From Desulfosarcina sp. (GTDB lineage: Bacteria > Desulfobacterota > Desulfobacteria > Desulfobacterales > Desulfosarcinaceae), in NCBI GenBank assembly GCA_018224455.1, contig JAGTUY010000452.1:1-11846 (forward strand): a stretch of 11,846 nucleotides of DNA, in the 5' to 3' direction. The translations under genes were made by a program, and so were the position numbers. Below are positions 6,934 through 11,846 of this stretch, one piece after another (the stretch's first letter is position 1; the number at the start of each line of letters is the position of its first letter). The notes below the pieces were generated by a model. The model worked only from the letters and a program-made list of their open reading frames with translations, was not told where the DNA came from and ran no database searches.

Positions 6934-8404
6934 TCCCGTAACCGTTCTGGTGGTAGACGATGAAAAGAGCATCCGGGACGGGTCGGAGCGGATCATCAGC
7001 CGTATGGGATGCAACGCACTAACGGCCAAAAATGGTCAAGAAGGGCTGGACATTATCGGGCGGACCGATGTGGCCATCGTACTGTTGGACCTGAAAATGC
7101 CCGGCATTGACGGCATGGAGGTGCTCAAGCGGATACAGGCCATGAATCGGGACATCCTGGTCATTGTCATCACCGGTTTTGCCACCATCGAAACCGCAAT
7201 TGAGGCTATGAAACGTGGCGCCTACGATTTTGTCCCCAAACCCTTCGAGCCGGATCAGCTGCGAATCGTGGTTAACCGGGCCCGGGAAAAAAGCCAGCTT
7301 AAGAAGGACACGGTGAAACTGGAAGCCGAGCGGCGGAGAACCCTGGCGGACCTGGGAACGGAAAAAAGCAGGATCCACACCATCGTCGACTCGATTCCAA
7401 ACGGAGTTGTGGTGACCAATACTGACGGCCAGGTGGTGCTGATGAATCCGGCCTTTTGCCGACTGTTGGATCTCGCCGCGGACACGGCTACCGGCGGGCC
7501 GATTGCGGCCTACATCCCTGACGAGGGCTTGTGCCGGTTGATTGTGGACATATCCCGCGGGCTGCATGTGGATTTTGACGACATCCCCACCTGCGAATTT
7601 TCTTTCGGCGGCGACCGGTTTCTCATGGCCCGCGGCCGGCCGGTGCTGGGCGAGCGCAAAGAATGCCTGGGGGCGGTGGTCAACGTCATCGACATCACCA
7701 ACATGAAGGTGCTGGACCGGCTCAAATCTGAATTCGTGGCCAAGGTGTCCCACGAGCTCAGAAGCCCACTGTCGACCATCCACGAGCAGTTGGCGCTGGT
7801 GCTTAACGATCTGATGGGGCAGCTCAGTGAATCGGAGGAGCACCTGCTCGCCCGGGCCAAGGAAAAAACCCAGGGCCTGATTTCCACCATTGGCGACCTG
7901 CTTGATCTGTCGCGGATTGAATCCGGAAGCACCTGCCAGGAGCCCAAACCGGTTCAGCTGGAGGATCTGCTCGGCAATATCGTTGACTTTCTTGGCACCC
8001 GGGCCAGGACCAAGTCGCAATCGCTCATCATGGACCGGCCGGTCGAGCGGTTGCCCACCATTAAGGCTGACCCGTTGGCGTTGGAGAGCATCTTCGGCAA
8101 CCTGATCACCAACGCCATCAACTACACCCAAAACGGGGGTGAAATTAAGGTCAAGGTGGATATGGCCGGCATCAACCTGCGGGTCCGGGTGACCGACAAT
8201 GGCTTCGGTATCGAAGCGCGCTACCTGGATAAAATTTTCGAGCGGTTTTTCCGCGTCAAGAATGACAAGACCCGCTTCATCACCGGCACCGGCTTGGGCC
8301 TGCCCATCGTCAAAGGGCTGGTGGAGGCGTTAAACGGCCGGATCAGCGTCGAGAGCGTTCCGGACAAAGGGACCACCTTTACGGTGCTGTTGCCGGTGGA
8401 TTAA
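6917..8404 (+). CDS. Hybrid response regulator-histidine kinase (REC-PAS-HisKA-HATPase)
   Basis: This 495-residue soluble protein starts with a receiver domain: acidic pocket Asp14-Asp15, phosphoacceptor Asp58 in LLDLKMPG, Thr86 and Lys108 in KPF. A coiled linker (about 118-152) leads to a PAS domain (about 153-262, DSIPNGVVVTNTDG). The kinase core has His279 in VSHELRSPLSTI, N-box NLITNAINYTQ (395-405), G1 DNGFG (427-431), F-box FERFF (441-445) and G2 GTGLGLP (457-463). The receiver precedes the kinase, so it more likely gates the kinase than receives from it. By position, the upstream PAS kinase is the natural phosphodonor, forming a two-step relay; this is inference. No DNA-binding or enzymatic output domain is present, so the final target is elsewhere. 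The upstream extension to 6809 is rejected: AAAGGAG lies six bases before 6917. Confidence 0.92.
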   Translation: MQSTPDPVTVLVVDDEKSIRDGSERIISRMGCNALTAKNGQEGLDIIGRTDVAIVLLDLKMPGIDGMEVLKRIQAMNRDILVIVITGFATIETAIEAMKRGAYDFVPKPFEPDQLRIVVNRAREKSQLKKDTVKLEAERRRTLADLGTEKSRIHTIVDSIPNGVVVTNTDGQVVLMNPAFCRLLDLAADTATGGPIAAYIPDEGLCRLIVDISRGLHVDFDDIPTCEFSFGGDRFLMARGRPVLGERKECLGAVVNVIDITNMKVLDRLKSEFVAKVSHELRSPLSTIHEQLALVLNDLMGQLSESEEHLLARAKEKTQGLISTIGDLLDLSRIESGSTCQEPKPVQLEDLLGNIVDFLGTRARTKSQSLIMDRPVERLPTIKADPLALESIFGNLITNAINYTQNGGEIKVKVDMAGINLRVRVTDNGFGIEARYLDKIFERFFRVKNDKTRFITGTGLGLPIVKGLVEALNGRISVESVPDKGTTFTVLLPVD

Positions 8405-8429
8405 GATTCGGTATCGGGTGTTATTTTGC

Positions 8430-8461
8430 TTGACCACGCCGGCCTTATTCGCTACTAAAAT
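8430..8461 (+). promoter_or_regulatory. Weak promoter candidate before the pabA leader
   Basis: TTGACC (8430-8435) is followed by TACTAA at 17 nt (8453-8458, three of six) or TAAAAT at 20 nt (8456-8461, five of six). Neither combination is ideal. Transcription would begin near 8468, just ahead of the first leader hairpin. Confidence 0.3.
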
Positions 8462-8467
8462 TGAAAA

Positions 8468-8563
8468 ACCGTGATAGGCGTCCGCCTACGGGGGCGCCAT
8501 AAAAACTGAGTTATGCAACAGGCATCAGCCACCCAGGCTCAAGCGGGGTGGCTGTTTTTATTT
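8468..8563 (+). ncRNA. Structured leader or small RNA candidate upstream of pabA
   Basis: Between the kinase stop and pabA the DNA can fold into a series of hairpins: TAGGCG-TC-CGCCTA (8475-8488), ATGC-aacag-GCAT (8513-8525), then directly the terminator stem at 8526-8554. The first hairpin competes with CGCCT-ACGG-GGGCG (8483-8496), which shares its right arm. A short terminated transcript of about 95 nt, or an attenuated leader of the p-aminobenzoate genes, would fit. The 5' end is a guess from the weak promoter, and I do not recognise a known riboswitch class. Confidence 0.3.
8526..8563 (+). terminator. Intrinsic (Rho-independent) terminator just before pabA
   Basis: The perfect 9-bp stem CAGCCACCC (8526-8534) with GGGTGGCTG (8546-8554) encloses an 11-nt loop and is followed by TTTTTATTT (8555-8563). 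It lies 122 nt after the hybrid kinase stop and only 15 nt before the pabA ATG. It can end the kinase transcript, but its nearness to the pabA ribosome site leaves almost no room for a separate pabA promoter downstream. Read-through or attenuation is therefore plausible. Confidence 0.8.
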
Positions 8564-8566
8564 GAC

Positions 8567-8573
8567 AGGGAGG
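8567..8573 (+). promoter_or_regulatory. Ribosome binding site deciding the pabA start
   Basis: AGGGAGG ends five bases before the ATG at 8579 and only two before the adjacent ATG at 8576. Spacing favours 8579. The site lies directly after the terminator's T-run. Confidence 0.6.
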
Positions 8574-8578
8574 CAATG

Positions 8579-9229
8579 ATGGCCAGGCTGATTGTCATCG
8601 ACAACTACGATTCTTTCACCTACAACCTGGTGCAGATGTTCATGCATTACGACCTGGCGATCCAGGTTCACCGCAGCGACCGCATTACCCTGCCCCAGGC
8701 GGCCGCTGAGCGGCCGGACTATGTGCTGATCAGTCCGGGACCCAGGGATCCGGTCCACGCCGGCATCTCCAAGGCACTGATCCAGGCGTTTTATCGAACG
8801 ACGCCCATTTTGGGTGTTTGTCTGGGGATGCAGTGCATCAACGAGGTTTTCGGCGGCCGCACCGTGCGATCCCCTGCACCCATGCATGGCAAAACCAGCC
8901 TGGTTTATCACCATCAGGCGGCACTTTTTTCACAAATGCCCTCCCCGTTGAGGGTCGCCCGGTATCACTCGCTGGTCGTACAGCCGTCGGAGGCATCCTT
9001 CGAGCGGCACCTTGCGGTTACCGCACGCACGGCGGATGAGACGATCATGGGGTTGTCCCATCGGCACTTTCCGCTTCACGGCCTACAATTTCATCCGGAA
9101 AGCTTTCTGACGGAACACGGATTCACCCTGGTTGAGAACTTCCTGCGGTTGGGCCCACTGAAAAGCGATCTGGCGACGGACGGACGACCCCGGGCGGCCG
9201 ACCCCGCAGTCGTTCACGGGTTCAAATGA
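8579..9229 (+). CDS. pabA: Aminodeoxychorismate synthase glutamine amidotransferase subunit
   Basis: This class I glutamine amidotransferase (216 residues from the ATG at 8579) releases ammonia from glutamine for the PabB partner. The N-terminus VIDNYDSFTYNLVQ is typical of TrpG/PabA. The oxyanion strand ISPGP is at 51-55, the nucleophile Cys81 is in GVCLGMQ, MHGK is at 102-105, and the catalytic His172 and Glu174 are in QFHPES. TrpG and PabA cannot be told apart from this sequence alone. The assignment to p-aminobenzoate rests on the coupled partner, which has the PabB-type lysine and a fused PabC domain. Dual use in tryptophan synthesis remains possible, as known for some bacteria. About 25 residues after the catalytic fold (LATDGRPRAADPAVVHGFK) look unstructured. 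The stop overlaps the next ATG by 4 nt. Confidence 0.9.
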   Translation: MARLIVIDNYDSFTYNLVQMFMHYDLAIQVHRSDRITLPQAAAERPDYVLISPGPRDPVHAGISKALIQAFYRTTPILGVCLGMQCINEVFGGRTVRSPAPMHGKTSLVYHHQAALFSQMPSPLRVARYHSLVVQPSEASFERHLAVTARTADETIMGLSHRHFPLHGLQFHPESFLTEHGFTLVENFLRLGPLKSDLATDGRPRAADPAVVHGFK

Positions 9230-11559
9230 AAATAAAACCCCGACCGTTCAACGCTGAACCGGTGAACGCCTGCGGCCTGTTGAACCCCTTGAACACCCGT
9301 CTGCCCCACGTTGCCGGGGTTATGACAGAAGTCCTTCACCAGGAAGAACCCTTTGCGGATATGGCGGCCCGTTTCGCCCACGAACCCGGTACCGTGGTGC
9401 TGCTCAGTGGCGGGGGCCTGGACTGCGCCCGTTACCATATCCTGGGCATCCATCCCTGGTTATCGCTCACCGGCCGGCCTGGGGAAACGACGGTTGCCAT
9501 TGACGGGATGACCCATGTGGTGCCGCAGGCACCGCTGGATTGTCTTGAATCGGTTCTGGCTCGCTGCCGTCTGAACCCAGGCGATGCAGTCGGCCCCGTT
9601 GCCGCCGGCCTCTTCGGATATCTGGCCTATGACCTGAAAGACGACCTGGAAGTCCTGCCCCGAACCACCCTCGATGACCTTGGGCTTCCCCAGCTTTGCC
9701 TTTTTTCCCCGTCCCTGATCGTGGTGCACGACCGGGCCAGCGGCGCGACCGAGGTTCATGCTCCGATTCGCCAGGGCCAGGAGATCAAAGCGGTACGCGC
9801 GGCCATAGAAGGGTTCAAGCACGCGCTGAGATCGCCGCCGTTGCCGCCCGGTGCATTCTCGGGAACCGGGCCGTCACTGAAGTCAAATTTTACCCGCGCC
9901 GATTACACCGCCTCGGTTGAGCGGATCAGGGAATACATTGCTGCCGGCGACGTCTATCAGGTGAACCTGTCCCAACGATTTGAAATGGGTTTTGGGGGGG
10001 ACAGCTACAGCCTTTTCAAGGCGCTGTACCAGATGAACCCCGCTCCGTTTTTCGCCTTCGTCAATGCCGGAGATCATCAGATCGTCTCCACCTCTCCGGA
10101 GCGGTTTCTGCTTCGCAACGGCAGTCGGATTGAAACCCGGCCCATCAAAGGCACCCGTCCGCGGGGGGAGACGCCGGAAAAAGACCGAGAGATGAAGTCC
10201 GTGCTGACCCACAGCCCCAAGGATGATGCCGAACTTTCCATGATCGTGGACCTGCTGCGCAATGACATCGGCAAGGTGTGCGCCGGCGGATCGGTGGTCG
10301 TGGCCCTGCACAAACGCCTGGAAGCCTACCAGAACGTCTACCACCTGGTTTCGGTCGTGGAGGGAACGCTTGCCGAGGGAAGGAACTCCGTAGACCTGAT
10401 CCGGGCCACCTTTCCCGGAGGCTCCATAACCGGATGTCCCAAGATCCGTTCCATGGAGATCATCGACGAGCTGGAAACCCTTCGTCGCCATGTCTACACC
10501 GGATCCATCGGGTATATCAGCTTTCACGACACCATGGACCTGTCCATCGCCATCCGCACGGCGACCATAATCGGCGACCGCCTTGTTTTTTCGGTGGGGG
10601 GCGGCATTGTCTTTGACTCCGACCCCGAGGATGAGTATGAAGAGACCCTTCACAAGGGGCGGACGCTGATGTCGGTGTTTAAACAAGCGGTTAATGGACG
10701 GGCGGCAAAAATCGGTTCAGGTCTCTGGGTCTGGCAGGATGGCCGCTTAATCCGCCAGGGTCAAGCGGCCGTGCCTGTATCCGACTTGGGGCTGCAGTAC
10801 GGCTTTGGTTTTTTCGAGACGATCCGCGTGGAAAAAGGGAATGCCTGCCGCTTGCAGGCGCACCTGCATCGGTTCAATCGGACCTGGACCGCCTTGTTTG
10901 GCGTTGTGCCGCCGGACCTGACCTGGAGAGCGATCATCGCCCAGGTTGTCGAGAAAAATGGTTTGGGTGATGTGTCGGCAGCCCTCAAGATCCTGGCCAC
11001 CCGGGGGGATGCAAGCTGCACCAGAAATACCGGCACCCTGCTGGTTTCCGCCCGGCCGTACACCCACCGGCGGACTGCCCTGGGGGCACCCGGCTTGAAA
11101 CTGGCCACCTATCCACACCGGCGAATGTCCCCGCTGGCAGATTTTAAGACCCTGAACTATCTATACTACCATCAGGCCGGTGCATGGGCCCGGGCGCAGG
11201 GTGCGGACGAGGCGCTGGTCCTCAACCCGGACGGCACGATTTCCGAAACCAACACCGCCAATATGCTGGTGGTGTCGGGAAAGACGGTCACCCGCCCCCG
11301 GTCTTCCCACGTGCTGCCCGGCGTGATGCAGGCGGCGGTTTCCCGGCGCTTGCAGGCCCTGGGTTTCTCAACTGAGGATCGCACCATCCTCCCGGATGCG
11401 CTCTGGGAGGCCGACATGGTTCTGCTGACCAATTCCCTCATGGGCGCAGTGCCGGCCTTGAGCCTGGACAACCGGCCCTTGAATTTCGATAGACCACTGG
11501 CCGCGGCGCTTAACAAGGGGCTTTTTAATCTAAAGGAGGTCGGCGATGGGCGGCGATGA
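9226..11559 (+). CDS. pabBC: Fused aminodeoxychorismate synthase component I and aminodeoxychorismate lyase
   Basis: This 777-residue bifunctional enzyme should aminate chorismate to 4-amino-4-deoxychorismate and then cleave it to p-aminobenzoate and pyruvate. Residues about 30-190 are the anthranilate-synthase-type N-terminal domain (AAGLFGYLAYDL). Residues about 222-488 form the chorismate-binding domain with GDVYQVNLSQRF (241-252), PIKGTRPRG (306-314), DLLRNDIGKV (342-351) and FPGGSITGCPK (396-406). Lys308 in PIKGT is the residue that marks PabB; anthranilate synthases have Ala there. After a linker of about ten residues, the class IV aminotransferase-fold domain runs from about 499 to 777, with LGLQYGFGFFETIR, the PLP lysine Lys641 in DFKTLNYL, and Glu674 in ISETNTANML. 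Both halves look intact. It is coupled to pabA by ATGA. Confidence 0.93.
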   Translation: MKIKPRPFNAEPVNACGLLNPLNTRLPHVAGVMTEVLHQEEPFADMAARFAHEPGTVVLLSGGGLDCARYHILGIHPWLSLTGRPGETTVAIDGMTHVVPQAPLDCLESVLARCRLNPGDAVGPVAAGLFGYLAYDLKDDLEVLPRTTLDDLGLPQLCLFSPSLIVVHDRASGATEVHAPIRQGQEIKAVRAAIEGFKHALRSPPLPPGAFSGTGPSLKSNFTRADYTASVERIREYIAAGDVYQVNLSQRFEMGFGGDSYSLFKALYQMNPAPFFAFVNAGDHQIVSTSPERFLLRNGSRIETRPIKGTRPRGETPEKDREMKSVLTHSPKDDAELSMIVDLLRNDIGKVCAGGSVVVALHKRLEAYQNVYHLVSVVEGTLAEGRNSVDLIRATFPGGSITGCPKIRSMEIIDELETLRRHVYTGSIGYISFHDTMDLSIAIRTATIIGDRLVFSVGGGIVFDSDPEDEYEETLHKGRTLMSVFKQAVNGRAAKIGSGLWVWQDGRLIRQGQAAVPVSDLGLQYGFGFFETIRVEKGNACRLQAHLHRFNRTWTALFGVVPPDLTWRAIIAQVVEKNGLGDVSAALKILATRGDASCTRNTGTLLVSARPYTHRRTALGAPGLKLATYPHRRMSPLADFKTLNYLYYHQAGAWARAQGADEALVLNPDGTISETNTANMLVVSGKTVTRPRSSHVLPGVMQAAVSRRLQALGFSTEDRTILPDALWEADMVLLTNSLMGAVPALSLDNRPLNFDRPLAAALNKGLFNLKEVGDGRR

Positions 11560-11596
11560 AACGACATTACGGGGCGGCCCATGCAAGGCGGGGTAA
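11546..11596 (+). other. 16-codon ORF with a near-perfect ribosome site, doubtful
   Basis: AAAGGAGGT (11532-11540) precedes the ATG at 11546 by five bases and opens a 16-residue frame ending TAA. That TAA overlaps a second 16-residue frame (ATG at 11596, stop at 11644-11646). Neither peptide is recognisable. AAAGGAGGT is also the codons for Lys-Glu-Val inside pabBC, so the match may be chance. The 149-nt gap to the convergent mazG-like gene holds no clear terminator. Confidence 0.15.
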
Positions 11597-11708
11597 TGGT
11601 CGAACCGAAGGGCATTGAGTTTACCCAGACGCTTCCCCCAAAATAGAGAAGGTGCCGGCCGTGCAGCGAAAAACGATCTGCGAAATGGCAGCCGCCCAAG
11701 GATTGTAG

Positions 11709-11846
11709 TCAAGACCGCAATTTGGGGTTGTTGCGATGGCGGTGTTTGTCGCGGGCCGTTTTTTTTTGCAGGTTTTTAAAGATGGCGGCTTCCAGGTCCA
11801 CCCCGGTCTGGTTGGCGATGCAGACGAGAACGAAGAGCACGTCGGC
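11709..11846 (-). CDS. MazG-type nucleotide pyrophosphohydrolase, C-terminal part
   Basis: On the minus strand an open frame enters from the window edge and runs 45 codons to a TGA at 11711-11709. It begins ADVLFVLVCIANQTGVDLEA and ends HRNNPKLRS. ADVL...CIANQTGVDLEAAI matches the last metal-binding helix (EEIADVL type) and following helix of the MazG/NTP pyrophosphohydrolase fold. The NLQKKTARDKHRHRNNPK tail resembles small single-domain MazG-like proteins that hydrolyse nucleoside triphosphates to monophosphates. The N-terminal part, including the other metal-binding acidic residues, lies outside the window. A run of nine adenines on its coding strand (complement of 11759-11767) encodes Gln-Lys-Lys-Thr. 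It is convergent with pabBC. Confidence 0.75.
   Translation of the reverse strand, partial: ADVLFVLVCIANQTGVDLEAAIFKNLQKKTARDKHRHRNNPKLRS

Noticed and set aside
7019..8131. Long minus-strand open frame (370 codons) opposite the hybrid kinase
   Set aside because: It is antisense to clear receiver, PAS and kinase motifs, and its His/Gln-rich translation has no domain signature.
8483..8496. ACGG-loop hairpin as a guanidine-II (mini-ykkC) riboswitch
   Set aside because: That class needs two ACGR-loop hairpins in tandem. Only one is present, and the downstream gene is unrelated to guanidine.
8477..8510. AUAAAAACU-type tail after a small stem, resembling a preQ1-I riboswitch
   Set aside because: The loop lacks the conserved residues that would pair with the tail, and the downstream genes make p-aminobenzoate, not queuosine.
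8513..8578. Upstream ATG start for PabA at 8513
   Set aside because: The extension would be translated through the terminator hairpin, has no ribosome site, and precedes the conserved N-terminus VIDNYDSF.
8579..11559. Assignment of the amidotransferase/chorismate enzyme pair to anthranilate synthase (TrpG/TrpE)
   Set aside because: The chorismate domain has Lys in PIKGT, where TrpE has Ala, and it is fused to a PabC-type lyase. No other trp gene is nearby.
11565..11598. CATTAC/GTAATG inverted repeat as a terminator after pabBC
   Set aside because: The 6-nt arms enclose a 22-nt loop with little pairing and no T-run follows.

Overview
The window is about 11.8 kb of fairly GC-rich, tightly packed bacterial chromosome. 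It reads as a core-genome segment of a Gram-negative anaerobe. The gene order (hisI-hisG-aminotransferase-engB-era, then PAS-type kinases, then folate genes) and the protein style suggest Desulfobacterota, perhaps a Desulfosarcina/Desulfobacteraceae relative. That placement is inference from sequence style only. No tRNA, rRNA, insertion sequence, CRISPR array or prophage gene was seen.

Region 1 (about 1-5262) is a single-direction gene string that looks like one transcription unit: hisI, hisG, a class I PLP aminotransferase, the ribosome-assembly GTPases engB (ysxC) and era, an uncharacterised RimK-like ATP-grasp protein, and a small HNH-domain protein. Gaps are 26 nt or less. Four junctions overlap: hisI/hisG 4 nt, engB/era 23 nt, era/ATP-grasp 1 nt, ATP-grasp/HNH 4 nt. 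The unit links histidine biosynthesis (first and third steps) to ribosome maturation. Its last two genes have no assigned role.

Region 2 (5263-8404) starts with a 174-nt intergenic stretch. It holds a near-consensus sigma70-type promoter whose -35 box is overlapped by a 9-bp inverted repeat. Two overlapping soluble signalling genes follow: a PAS histidine kinase whose N-terminus carries a CC...CxxC cysteine cluster, and a hybrid protein with the order receiver-PAS-kinase. Neither has a membrane segment or a DNA-binding output domain, so the downstream target is not in this window.

Region 3 (8405-8578) is a 174-nt leader with a possible promoter, several small hairpins and a clear intrinsic terminator that ends 15 nt before the next start codon. 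It could be a plain operon end, an attenuated leader or a small RNA.

Region 4 (8579-11559) encodes p-aminobenzoate synthesis for folate: pabA (glutaminase), then a 777-residue fusion of pabB (aminodeoxychorismate synthase) and pabC (aminodeoxychorismate lyase), coupled by an ATGA overlap. Together the two genes would carry chorismate to p-aminobenzoate.

Region 5 (11560-11846) is a short convergent gap followed by the C-terminal 45 codons of a MazG-type nucleotide pyrophosphohydrolase on the minus strand, cut by the window edge.

Most of the window is housekeeping. The parts least explained by known biology are the ATP-grasp/HNH pair, the output-less kinase pair with its structured promoter, and the structured leader before pabA.
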